This document shows, one piece after another, positions 27,487 to 36,446 of a DNA stretch of 64,000 bases (the first letter of the stretch is position 1; every line of letters starts with the position of its first letter). Position numbers and translations under genes: made by a program. Origin of the DNA: Halomonas sp. 7T (lineage in GTDB: Bacteria > Pseudomonadota > Gammaproteobacteria > Pseudomonadales > Halomonadaceae); the NCBI RefSeq assembly GCF_025643255.1, contig NZ_CP087112.1:1922001-1986000 (forward strand), written 5' to 3'. The notes beneath the pieces were generated by a model. That model was not told the origin of the DNA. It did not search any database and saw only the letters and a program-made list of their open reading frames with translations.

Positions 27487-28143
27487 GTGAGTCTGGCCAT
27501 TTTCGATTTGGATAATACGCTGCTATCCATCGACAGCGATCACGCCTGGGGTGAGTTTCTACTCGAACAGGGTGCCGTTGACCCTGTGGCTTACCGAGAA
27601 GCCAATGAACGCTTTATGGCCGACTACAATGCGGGCACCCTGGATATGGCAGCGTTTCTGGAGATGGCACTGAAGCCACTCGCGGAAAACACGCCGGAGC
27701 AGCTGGCCGCCTGGCATCAGCAGTTTATGGCCAGCAAAATTGAGCCACATATTCTCCCCAAGGCCGAAGAGCTTCTGGCCCGCCATCGCACTAAAGGCGA
27801 TACGCTGCTAATCATCACCGCCACCAACCGCTTTATTACCGGCCCGATTGCCGAGCGCTTGGGCGTTGATGATTTAATCGCTGTTGACCCTGAGATGATT
27901 GATGGACGCTACACCGGCCGCGTATCTGGGGTGCCCAGCTACCGCGAAGGTAAAGTCACCCGCTTAAAGCAGTGGCTTGAAGACCAGGACCTCACCATGG
28001 ATGGCGCTTGGTTTTACAGCGATTCCCACAACGACCTGCCGCTGCTTGAGCAGGTAGAGCATCCGGTGGCAGTCGATCCCGATGACACCCTGCGCCAGCA
28101 TGCTAAAACGCACCACTGGCGAATCATGAGCTTACGGGACTAA
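27487..28143 (+). CDS. HAD-superfamily subfamily IB hydrolase (SerB-like phosphatase)
   Basis: This 218-residue protein is a phosphoserine-phosphatase-like HAD hydrolase with a subfamily IB arrangement. It contains motif I FDLDNTLLSID (residues 5-15, with the catalytic Asp pair), motif II LLIITATNRF near 105, and motif III/IV FYSDSHNDLPLLEQV near 177-191. The family includes phosphatases active on phospholipid head-group precursors and small phosphate esters; the substrate here is not evident. A GTG at 27487 with GAGGGGAG upstream is the start. It is divergent from rppH and convergent with mdh, sharing a terminator with mdh. Confidence 0.85.
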   Translation: MSLAIFDLDNTLLSIDSDHAWGEFLLEQGAVDPVAYREANERFMADYNAGTLDMAAFLEMALKPLAENTPEQLAAWHQQFMASKIEPHILPKAEELLARHRTKGDTLLIITATNRFITGPIAERLGVDDLIAVDPEMIDGRYTGRVSGVPSYREGKVTRLKQWLEDQDLTMDGAWFYSDSHNDLPLLEQVEHPVAVDPDDTLRQHAKTHHWRIMSLRD

Positions 28144-28179
28144 AGCGGTGAAGGGTGAGCAGTAAATCGCCATAAAAAA

Positions 28180-28201
28180 CCCCACAAGCATGCTTGTGGG
28201 G
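28180..28201. terminator. Bidirectional terminator between HAD gene and mdh
   Basis: A perfect 11-bp stem palindrome (CCCCACAAGCA arms, no loop bases in the pairing) has TTTTTTATG on the minus strand, favouring mdh. The plus side has only CTTTG. It probably ends mdh and, less strongly, the HAD gene. Confidence 0.75.
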
Positions 28202-28246
28202 CTTTGCGTTTGCTAGGCGCTCATGTAGGAGCGCCAGCGAGGCTAC

Positions 28247-29221
28247 TTAGCCGAGCAGGTGCTCAACGGCCGCACGCTCTTCGCGCAGCTCTTTCTCGGT
28301 AGCTTGCATCTTCTCTTTACTGAAAGCGTCCAGTTCGAAACCTTGAACGATTTCGTACTTACCACCCTGGCAGCGCACCGGGTAAGAGTAGATGATGCCT
28401 GCGTCGATGCCGTAGCTGCCGTCAGACGGAATCGCCATGCTGACGATGCCGTCACAACCCAGCGCCCAATCGCGCATGTGGTCGATAGCGGAAGAAGCGG
28501 CAGACGCTGCAGATGACGCACCGCGTGCCTTAATGATCGCCGCGCCGCGCTGCTGAACGGTGGGGATGAAGTCGTTTTCGTACCAGTCGCGCTCAACCAG
28601 GTCGAAAGCCGCTTTGCCATCGACTTTGCACTGGGCCAGATCCGGGTACTGGGTGGCACTGTGGTTGCCCCAGATGATCATGTTTTCAACGTCGGTGACG
28701 TGCTTGCCGGTTTTCTGAGCCAGCTGGGTCAACGCGCGGTTGTGATCCAGACGCGTCATGGCGGTGAACTGACCCGCGTCCAGGTCCGGCGCGTTGCAAG
28801 AAGCAATCAGCGCGTTGGTGTTAGCCGGGTTACCGACAACTAGCACGCGCACGTCGCGGCTGGCGTGATCGTTTAGCGCTTTGCCCTGCACGGAGAAGAT
28901 AGCAGCGTTGGCTTCCAGCAGGTCTTTACGCTCCATACCGGGGCCACGAGGACGGGCACCTACCAGCAGGGCGAAATCCGCATCTTTGAACGCGACGTTG
29001 GGGTCATCGGTTGCGACAACGTCTTTGACCAGCGGGAAGGCACAGTCGTTGACTTCCATCACCACGCCGTTCAGGGCGTCCATCGCCTGAGGGATTTCCA
29101 GAAGCTGAAGAATGACAGGCTGATCCGGCCCCAACATGTCGCCAGCGGCGATGCGGAAAATAAGAGAGTAGCTGATTTGGCCTGCGCCGCCGGTAATCGC
29201 AATACGTACTGGATCTTTCAT
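28247..29221 (-). CDS. mdh: Malate dehydrogenase
   Basis: Mdh oxidises malate to oxaloacetate with NAD+ in the TCA cycle. The 324-residue protein is of the cytosolic/Thermus-like type, not the shorter E. coli type. The Rossmann motif [17 protein letters not shown] is at about 8-24, the substrate arginine loop [15 protein letters not shown] near 88-102, and the catalytic His in [13 protein letters not shown] near 184-196. Two adjacent ATG codons occur (29224 and 29221); 29221 gives 5 nt from GGAG and the usual MKDPVRIAI start, while a long extension to 29353 is unsupported. It is monocistronic, with a divergent RND pair upstream. Confidence 0.96.
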   Translation of the reverse strand: MKDPVRIAITGGAGQISYSLIFRIAAGDMLGPDQPVILQLLEIPQAMDALNGVVMEVNDCAFPLVKDVVATDDPNVAFKDADFALLVGARPRGPGMERKDLLEANAAIFSVQGKALNDHASRDVRVLVVGNPANTNALIASCNAPDLDAGQFTAMTRLDHNRALTQLAQKTGKHVTDVENMIIWGNHSATQYPDLAQCKVDGKAAFDLVERDWYENDFIPTVQQRGAAIIKARGASSAASAASSAIDHMRDWALGCDGIVSMAIPSDGSYGIDAGIIYSYPVRCQGGKYEIVQGFELDAFSKEKMQATEKELREERAAVEHLLG

Positions 29222-29482
29222 CATTGCTCCTTGATGGTTTGCCGAGTGTAAGGGCTCGCCTGAGGGTGGTTCGACAGAAATTAAGACGACAAGATGGTAT
29301 GCCCAGCCGGGCAAAAACTCAATCAGACATGAGGCTAGTACCCTTCCCGCCACTGCTTGGTACTCGCTGGGAAGCTCGGGTTACGCTATGGTGTGACAGG
29401 CTGCGCACCCCGCCTTCAGCACGGTCTTTAACGTACAGCTTAAATATACGGTTTTCTGGGCTTATACGGATATAGCAACCCC

Positions 29483-30580
29483 ATGCGACGACTCCCCTAC
29501 TCTTACGCCCTTGCCAGCTTGCTGGTTCTAGCGCTGGTAATATGGCTTGCCTTTGGCGATTTTCAGCGCTTTCAAACCGACCCACCCGAGAGCAGCAGCG
29601 CTGAAAGCGAGGCGCTTCCACGGGTAGAGGTGATGGTTCAGCAAAGCACCCCTTTTGTTCCTCAGCAGGTTATTCAAGGCCAATTAACCGCCCAGCGCGA
29701 AACCATTTTACGCGCTAGCGTGGCTGGCTTCGTAGCGGAAAAGCCCATTACCCAGGGGGCGACAGTGGCCCAAGGCGATACCCTGCTGGTGCTGGATAAT
29801 GAAGCCCTACCCGAGCGCTTGCAGCAAGCAAGGGATGAGCTTGCCGTGGCAGAAGCTGAGTTTTCTGGTGCGCAAAACCTACGCCGCCGGGAGCTTATTT
29901 CACAGCCAGAACTGCTGCGCCTACAGAGCGCGTTAAGCGCCAGCGCTGCCCAGGTTGCCCAGTTGGAAAAACAGCTAAACGACACCCGCCCCACCGCCCC
30001 ATTCGCAGGCGTACTTGACCGGGTACAGGTGGAACTAGGCGACTTGCTGCAGCCTGGCGAAGAGTGGGGTCGCTTAATTGATGACCGCCGTTTAATCGGT
30101 ACCGCCTGGGTCTCTCAACAGCAAGTAGGCGAGCTAAGTGTTGGCCTACCGGTCTCAGCACGGCTGCTCAACGGTCGTTCGTTAAGCGGTGAAATAACGC
30201 ATATCAGCAGCCGCGCAGAAGTATCCACTCGAACGTTTTATATCGAAGCCACCCTGGATAATCCTGACAGACAGCGTTTAGCAGGCGGAAGCGCAGAATT
30301 CACCATTACCCTGCCACCGCGCCAGGTACACACGCTTTCCCCCGCGCTTTTTAGCCTGAACGAACAGGGCCAGCTCGCCGTTAAGCATGTCGTCGATGAC
30401 AATCAGGTGGCTCAAACTGCCATTGAACTGGTGAGTGCCGATATTGAGCGCGCGTATGTCACCGGCTTACCCGACCCGCTTACATTAATCACGCTGGGCG
30501 CAGGGTTGGTTGCACCAGGCGACGCCGTCACCCCCGTCCGTGCCAGCCGCCAGGAAGGTGGTTATGCGCCAGCTCATTAA
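29483..30580 (+). CDS. RND efflux periplasmic adaptor (first efflux pair)
   Basis: Adaptors of this type (HlyD/MFP family) connect an inner-membrane RND pump with an outer-membrane channel. The 365-residue protein has an N-terminal membrane anchor (about 7-26), a barrel-sandwich half (VAEKPITQGATVAQGDTLLVLDN near 84-106), a coiled-coil hairpin (110-165) and the second sandwich half (TAPFAGVLDRVQVELGDLLQPGEEW near 170-195), followed by beta-barrel and MP domains. It overlaps the permease gene by 17 bp, so both are cotranslated. No outer-membrane channel gene follows. Confidence 0.9.
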   Translation: MRRLPYSYALASLLVLALVIWLAFGDFQRFQTDPPESSSAESEALPRVEVMVQQSTPFVPQQVIQGQLTAQRETILRASVAGFVAEKPITQGATVAQGDTLLVLDNEALPERLQQARDELAVAEAEFSGAQNLRRRELISQPELLRLQSALSASAAQVAQLEKQLNDTRPTAPFAGVLDRVQVELGDLLQPGEEWGRLIDDRRLIGTAWVSQQQVGELSVGLPVSARLLNGRSLSGEITHISSRAEVSTRTFYIEATLDNPDRQRLAGGSAEFTITLPPRQVHTLSPALFSLNEQGQLAVKHVVDDNQVAQTAIELVSADIERAYVTGLPDPLTLITLGAGLVAPGDAVTPVRASRQEGGYAPAH

Positions 30581-33500
30581 TGCCGCGCTCACCCACACGC
30601 GTACCACGCTGCTACTGCTGGCCGGGTTACTGCTAGCTGGCATCGCCGCCTGGCTAACTATTCCTAAAGAAGCTAACCCCGACGTTACGATCCCGATTAT
30701 TTACGTTTCGCTTTCACTAGAGGGGGTTAGTCCCGAAGATGGCGAACGGCTTTTAGTTCGCCCCATGGAGCAGGAGCTGAGGGGGATTGAAGGGCTACGC
30801 AAATTCACCGCACAGTCCAGCGAAGGCCATGCGGCGGTGACGCTTGAGTTTGATCCTGGCTTTGATCCTGATACGGCCCTTTCTGACGTGCGCGAACGCG
30901 TGGACATTGCCCGCAGCAGCCTGCCCACTGAAGCTGAAGAGCCGCGGGTCATGGAAGTGAACGTCTCGGAATTTCCGGTGCTGACTATTGGCCTTTCCGG
31001 CCAGCTGGATACCCGGGAACGTATGATGATTGCCCGACGCCTGAAAGAGGAGATTGAGGGCATCGCCAATGTGTTGGAGGTCGATATTGCCGGTGAGCGG
31101 GAAGACCTGCTGGAGATCGTCGTCGATCCGTTGGTGCTAGAAAGCTACGGCATTGATTTTGATACGCTGTTTAATCAGGTATCGCGTAACAACCGGTTAG
31201 TAGCGGCGGGCAGCCTAGACACCGGCGCCGGACGTTTAGCGCTGAAGGTACCGGGCATTATCGAATCCCTTGAGGATGTGATGCAGATGCCGGTGAAAGT
31301 TGAGGGCGACCAAGTGGTCACCTTCGGTGACGTGGCCTGGATTCATCCCACCTATAAAGAGCCCCAAGGCTTTGCCCGTATTGATGGCGAACCTGCCGTG
31401 GTGTTGGAAATCTCCAAGCGGGCCGGTGCCAATATTATCGCCACGATCGAGGCTGTGCGAGAGCGCTTTGCCCAGGCAGGCGACTTACTCCCCGAACAGT
31501 TAAACGTTACCACCATTTTAGATGAGTCCGTCACGGTGCAGAACATGCTCTCCGAGCTGTTAAATAACGTGCTTACCGCCGTGGTACTGGTGCTGATTGT
31601 AGTCGTCGCGGTGATGGGCTGGCGCATGGCGCTGCTGGTGGGCTTGACCATACCCGGCGCCTTTTTAACCGGCATACTGCTGGTATGGGCGTTTGGCTTT
31701 ACGCTCAATATCGTGGTGCTGTTCGCGTTGATCTTAGTCGCCGGCATGCTGGTGGATGGCGCCATTGTGGTCAGTGAGCTGGCCGACCGTCACTTAAATG
31801 ACGGCCAATCGCCCCATCAAGCGTGGCTGAATGCAGCGTCACGCATGAGCTGGCCGGTGATTGCCTCCACAGCCACAACGCTGGCAGTGTTTGTGCCGCT
31901 GCTGTTTTGGCCAGGAATGGTGGGGCAGTTTATGAAGTACCTGCCCGCTACGGTCATTTTATGCTTGCTGGCCTCCCTGGCCATGGCGCTGATATTTCTC
32001 CCCACACTTGGGCGGCTGGTGACCCGCCCTGCCAAATCAGTTTCTGATGAGCCCTCATCTAGCGGAGAAGCCGCCAACAGAGCAAGCTCCACCCCCGAAA
32101 GCACCGCCCTTGGGCGCCACTACCGCAGCCTGTTAGCACGGCTGTTGCAACACCCTAGCTGGGTGTTACTGTTCGCCCTATTGCTGATTGCCCTGCTCTA
32201 CACCGGCTATGCTCGCTTTAATCACGGGGTGGATTTCTTTCCTAACGTTGAGCCCGACAGCGCCCAGGTATTGGTGCGCGCGCGGGGAGACTTTTCAGCC
32301 CTGGAAACCGATGCCATCCTCCAGCGCGTTGAACACCGCCTCGGCGACATGAGCGAAGTGGAAGCCCTCTATGCTCGCTCGTTTGCAGTACCTGACCAAC
32401 AAATGGGCAACGACGTGGTGGGCGTACTGCAGTTTCAGTTTGTGGACTGGTACCAGCGCCGCCCTGCGCAGGCAATTTTAGATGATATGGCCGAACGCAC
32501 GCGTGATATCCCTGGCATTACCCTGGAGTTCCAGGAGCAGGAGATGGGCCCTGGCGGCGGCAAACCCATTGTGCTGGAAATAAGCGCTACCGACCCAGCC
32601 ATTGCCGATGCGGGGGTTAATCAAATCGTTAGTCTTATGCGTGAGCTGGGCGGCTTTACTGACATTCAAGACAACCGCAGCCTACCGGGGGTGGAGTGGC
32701 AGGTTAATGTGAACCGTGAGGCAGCCGCTCGCATGGGCACCGACATTACCACCATCGGCAGCGCGGTTCAGCTGCTGACCACGGGTCTTCAGGTAGCCAG
32801 CTACCGCCCGCCTACGGTGAGCGATGAAGTGGATATTCGCGTGCGCCTGCCCGAATCCTGGCGATCGCTCGACCATCTTGAGCGTTTAACCATCAACACC
32901 CAGCGCGGCCAAGTGCCTATTTCCCACTTTGTAACGCTCACCCCCGCACCCAAAGTTGGCACACTGAACCGCATTGACGGCCGGAGAGCCATCACCCTTG
33001 AGGCGGATTTAGCCCCAGGCTACCTAGCGGACGAGCGCCTGCGGGCACTGCTGAGCGCAGGCGAAGGCCAACTGCCCGAAGGCTTGATGGTGAACGTGGC
33101 AGGCGAGCAAGAAGACCAGCAAGAAGCCATGCAGTTTTTGATTAGCGCCTTTTTAATTGCCATTGGCCTTATGGCGCTGATCTTAGTCACCCAGTTCAAT
33201 AGCTATTACCAAGCGGCACTGGTGCTCTCAGCGATTGTCTTCTCAACCGCTGGCGTTCTGATGGGTTTACTGATTACCGGTCAAGCCTTTGGCATAGTCA
33301 TGGTAGGCATGGGCGTTATTGCCCTGGCGGGCATTGTGGTGAACAACAACATCGTATTGATTGATACTTACAATGAGCTGCGCGGTAATGGCATGCCCCC
33401 TGCAGAAGCAGCGCTAGAAGCAGGCTGTTTACGCCTGCGACCAGTGTTGCTAACCGCGATTACCACGGTGCTGGGGCTGATGCCCATGGTGCTGGGCATC

Positions 33501-33662
33501 AACGTGAATCTGTTTGCGCCAGCACTGGGCTTTAACGCCCCTTCCGCCCAGTGGTGGACCCAGATGTCCAGCGCCATCGCCGGCGGTTTGACCTTCGCCA
33601 CCGGGCTTACGCTGCTACTCACGCCCTGCATGCTGGTGATTGGCGGAAAATTCCGGCGTTAG
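30564..33662 (+). CDS. RND efflux permease (first efflux pair)
   Basis: This is an inner-membrane, proton-driven efflux pump of the AcrB/HAE-like type, which exports drugs or small amphiphiles. The 1032-residue protein starts MRQLINAALTH with GGAAGG upstream. It shows the family order: TM1, periplasmic porter domain (PDVTIPIIYVSLSLEGVSPED; RVDIARSSLP), the TM2-6 block with the relay TM4 region LVAGMLVDGAIVVSELADR, a second periplasmic lobe, and TM8-12 (GIVVNNNIVLIDTYNELRGNG). Substrate cannot be predicted. Its stop lies 48 bp inside the 3' end of the convergent formate dehydrogenase gene. Confidence 0.92.
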   Translation: MRQLINAALTHTRTTLLLLAGLLLAGIAAWLTIPKEANPDVTIPIIYVSLSLEGVSPEDGERLLVRPMEQELRGIEGLRKFTAQSSEGHAAVTLEFDPGFDPDTALSDVRERVDIARSSLPTEAEEPRVMEVNVSEFPVLTIGLSGQLDTRERMMIARRLKEEIEGIANVLEVDIAGEREDLLEIVVDPLVLESYGIDFDTLFNQVSRNNRLVAAGSLDTGAGRLALKVPGIIESLEDVMQMPVKVEGDQVVTFGDVAWIHPTYKEPQGFARIDGEPAVVLEISKRAGANIIATIEAVRERFAQAGDLLPEQLNVTTILDESVTVQNMLSELLNNVLTAVVLVLIVVVAVMGWRMALLVGLTIPGAFLTGILLVWAFGFTLNIVVLFALILVAGMLVDGAIVVSELADRHLNDGQSPHQAWLNAASRMSWPVIASTATTLAVFVPLLFWPGMVGQFMKYLPATVILCLLASLAMALIFLPTLGRLVTRPAKSVSDEPSSSGEAANRASSTPESTALGRHYRSLLARLLQHPSWVLLFALLLIALLYTGYARFNHGVDFFPNVEPDSAQVLVRARGDFSALETDAILQRVEHRLGDMSEVEALYARSFAVPDQQMGNDVVGVLQFQFVDWYQRRPAQAILDDMAERTRDIPGITLEFQEQEMGPGGGKPIVLEISATDPAIADAGVNQIVSLMRELGGFTDIQDNRSLPGVEWQVNVNREAAARMGTDITTIGSAVQLLTTGLQVASYRPPTVSDEVDIRVRLPESWRSLDHLERLTINTQRGQVPISHFVTLTPAPKVGTLNRIDGRRAITLEADLAPGYLADERLRALLSAGEGQLPEGLMVNVAGEQEDQQEAMQFLISAFLIAIGLMALILVTQFNSYYQAALVLSAIVFSTAGVLMGLLITGQAFGIVMVGMGVIALAGIVVNNNIVLIDTYNELRGNGMPPAEAALEAGCLRLRPVLLTAITTVLGLMPMVLGINVNLFAPALGFNAPSAQWWTQMSSAIAGGLTFATGLTLLLTPCMLVIGGKFRR

Positions 33663-36446
33663 CCGACAAGCGGCGTACTTGAACTCCGGTATTTTGCCGT
33701 AGGGGTCCAGCGCTGGGTTAGTCAGCAGATTGGCGGCGGCCTCCGCGTAGGCAAACGGCACAAACACCATGCCATCGGGGATTTTGTCATCCACCCGCGC
33801 CGACAGTGTGATCGTTCCTCTTCGCGTAGTGATGGTGAGCTTCTCGCCCGGCACGACGCCTAAACGGTGCAGCTCCCCCGGCGATAGGCTGGCCACCGCT
33901 TCTGGCTCTAGTGCGTCGAGCACCTGGGCGCGCCGCGTCATAGAGCCTGTATGCCAATGCTCTAGCTGGCGGCCAGTGGTCAGCACCGTGGGGTAGTCAG
34001 CATCTACCGGCTCATCCGGTGGCAGCGGGCGCGTGGGGGAGAATTTGGCCAACCCACCCGCGCGGGGAAAGGCATGGCTGAATACCACATCCTGGCCTGG
34101 GGCATCCTCCGCTGGGCAGGGGTAGGTCACGGAGTTTTCCCGCGCTAAACGCTCCCAACTAATGTGGTTGAGCGAGTGCATGCCCTGCTGCATTTCGGCA
34201 AACACTTCTTGGGGGTGCTGATAGCGCCAGCCGAGCCCACAGCGGTTGGCCATTTCTTGAATAATCCACCAGTCAGGCTTGGCCTGCCCAGGCAGCGGTA
34301 AGGCAGCACGCCCAAGCTGAACTTGGCGGTTAGTGTTGGTCACGGTGCCGTCTTTCTCGGGCCACGCGGAAGCAGGCAAAATCACATCGGCGAACTGGGC
34401 GGTTTCCGTCACAAACAGGTCCTGAACCACTAAGTGCTCAAGCTTGCCCAGCGCGGCACGGGCGTGGGTGAGATCAGGATCAGACATCGCCGGATTTTCA
34501 CCCAAAATGTACATACCGCGCACGTCGCCTGTGTGGATCGCATTCATCACTTCCACCACCGTCAGCCCTGGCTCATCGCTTAACGGCGTACTCCATAGCT
34601 CTTCAAACGCGGCGCGCAGTTGGCTATCGCCTACCGGCTGGTAATCCGGCAGCACCATGGGAATCAGCCCCGCATCCGAGGCTCCCTGCACGTTATTCTG
34701 GCCGCGCAGGGGGTGCAGGCCTGTGCCAGGGCGGCCGGTATGGCCACAGGCCAGCGCTAATGAAATCAGGCAGCGGGCGTTATCAGTGCCGTGGGTATGC
34801 TGGGAAATACCCATACCCCAGAAAATCATCGCTTTCTCAGCCTTGGCATAGCGCCGCGCCACCTCACGAATGGTATCGGGGGCGACGCCGCAAAGCGGGC
34901 TCATGGCTTCTGGCGTGCTGTGAGCCGCGCTCTGTTTGAGCGCTTCAAAGCCTTCGGTGTGGGCATCGATGTAGGCTTGGTTATACAGGTCTTCAGCAAT
35001 AATCACGTGAAGCAGCGCGTTGAATAGCGAAACGTCTGCTCCCGGTGTAAAGCGCACGCTCATACTGGCGTAAGCATCCAACGCCTGACCGCGCGGGTCG
35101 AGAATAATGATCTCGGTGCCCTGCTTGGCTGCCTGCTTGAAGAACGTCGCCGCCACGGGGTGATTCACCGCCGGGTTGCAGCCTGTAAGAATCACCACAT
35201 CGGCTTCTAGCGCCTGCATAAACGAAGCGGTCACCGCGCCAGAACCCAAACACTCCATTAGCGCCGCGACGGAGCTGGCGTGGCAAAGCCGCGTGCAGTG
35301 GTCCACGTTATTGCTGCCAAAGCCGGTGCGCACCAGCTTCTGGAACAGCCACGCCTCTTCGTTCGAGCATTTGGCGCTACCAAAGCCCGCCAGCGCTTTG
35401 GGGCCTTGGGCCTGTTTAATCGCCATCAGGCCGCCCGCCGCGATCTCCAGCGCCTCGTCCCAGCTTGCCTCACGGAAATGGCTGAAGGGGTTGGCAGGGT
35501 CAAAACGAGCGTCGAGCGTCTTGGGAATACCGGGCAGGCGTACCAGCGGCGTGCTCAGCCGTGCAGGATGGCTGACGTAATCAAATCCAAAGCGCCCTTT
35601 AACACACAGGCGGTTCTGGTTTGCCGGGCCGTTTCGCCCTTCCACGTGGGCCAGAGTATCGTTGTTAATGTGGTAAGTGAGCTGGCAGCCCACCCCACAG
35701 TAGGGGCATACAGAATCCACCTGCCGCTGGCTTTGAGAATCGCCCTGGCCTTCTGCATTCACCACGGTGGCGGGCATTAACGCCCCCGTAGGGCAGGCCT
35801 GGACACACTCGCCGCAGCCGACACAGGTGCTATCCCCCATGGGGTCAGCAAAATCAAATACCACGGTAGCAGCAGCGCCCCGCTGCGCGAGGCCAATCAC
35901 ATCGTTGCTCTGCACCTCGCGGCAGGCGCGCACGCACAGGTTGCAGGTAATGCAGGCATCCAGATTAACGTGCATCGCTGGGTGGCTGGTGTCCGGCTGG
36001 CGAATCGTGGGCGCTGCTGCCGCATGGCTAACAGGTACTTCACGCCGTGGCGGTAGCCACGCTTTTACCACCGCTTCATCTACCGCCAACTGCTCGGCGA
36101 TTGCCCAGAAGTGGCTGGAGCGGTCAGGGCTTTGGCCGCGGCTAGGCTGGTCGGCCATCAGCAGTTCCAGCACGGTTTCACGGGCCTGCACAGCACGGGT
36201 TGAGCTTGCGCTGCGCACGACCATGCCGGGCTTGGCCTCACGGATGCAGCTTGCCGCCAGCACACGCTCACCTTCGATTTCCACCATACAGGCGCGGCAG
36301 TTGCCATCCGCGCGGTAGCCGGGGGCGTCTTTGAAACAGAGATGGGGAATGGTCTCCCCGGCGCGTTTGGCTACCTGCCAAAGGGTTTCGCCGGGGTAAG
36401 CGGTCACCTCTTGGTGATCTAGAGAGAGGGTGAATGAACGCGTCAT
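33615..36446 (-). CDS. NAD-linked formate dehydrogenase, catalytic alpha subunit
   Basis: This Mo/W-bis-molybdopterin enzyme oxidises formate to CO2. The 943 residues hold an N-terminal [2Fe-2S] ferredoxin domain (Cys37, Cys50, Cys53, Cys67) and two [4Fe-4S] sites (Cys165, 168, 171, 175 and Cys208, 211, 214, 218). The catalytic part has a further cluster (Cys247, 250, 254, 281) and the active cysteine at Cys388, followed by His389, in RLCHASSVAAL. Cys replaces the selenocysteine of E. coli FdhF; the codon is TGC. It overlaps the beta gene by 4 bp (ATGA). No fdhD or fdsC sulfur-insertion gene is present nearby, so these must lie elsewhere. Whether Mo or W is used is unknown. Confidence 0.93.
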   Translation of the reverse strand: MTRSFTLSLDHQEVTAYPGETLWQVAKRAGETIPHLCFKDAPGYRADGNCRACMVEIEGERVLAASCIREAKPGMVVRSASSTRAVQARETVLELLMADQPSRGQSPDRSSHFWAIAEQLAVDEAVVKAWLPPRREVPVSHAAAAPTIRQPDTSHPAMHVNLDACITCNLCVRACREVQSNDVIGLAQRGAAATVVFDFADPMGDSTCVGCGECVQACPTGALMPATVVNAEGQGDSQSQRQVDSVCPYCGVGCQLTYHINNDTLAHVEGRNGPANQNRLCVKGRFGFDYVSHPARLSTPLVRLPGIPKTLDARFDPANPFSHFREASWDEALEIAAGGLMAIKQAQGPKALAGFGSAKCSNEEAWLFQKLVRTGFGSNNVDHCTRLCHASSVAALMECLGSGAVTASFMQALEADVVILTGCNPAVNHPVAATFFKQAAKQGTEIIILDPRGQALDAYASMSVRFTPGADVSLFNALLHVIIAEDLYNQAYIDAHTEGFEALKQSAAHSTPEAMSPLCGVAPDTIREVARRYAKAEKAMIFWGMGISQHTHGTDNARCLISLALACGHTGRPGTGLHPLRGQNNVQGASDAGLIPMVLPDYQPVGDSQLRAAFEELWSTPLSDEPGLTVVEVMNAIHTGDVRGMYILGENPAMSDPDLTHARAALGKLEHLVVQDLFVTETAQFADVILPASAWPEKDGTVTNTNRQVQLGRAALPLPGQAKPDWWIIQEMANRCGLGWRYQHPQEVFAEMQQGMHSLNHISWERLARENSVTYPCPAEDAPGQDVVFSHAFPRAGGLAKFSPTRPLPPDEPVDADYPTVLTTGRQLEHWHTGSMTRRAQVLDALEPEAVASLSPGELHRLGVVPGEKLTITTRRGTITLSARVDDKIPDGMVFVPFAYAEAAANLLTNPALDPYGKIPEFKYAACRLTPEFSANHQHAGRE

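Noticed and set aside
35270..35300. Selenocysteine in the formate dehydrogenase active site
   Set aside because: The catalytic codon is TGC for cysteine at residue 388, not TGA, and the reading frame is continuous without one.
35280..35780. A 166-codon plus-strand reading inside the formate dehydrogenase alpha gene
   Set aside because: Antisense to a conserved gene, no ribosome-binding site and no recognisable domain.
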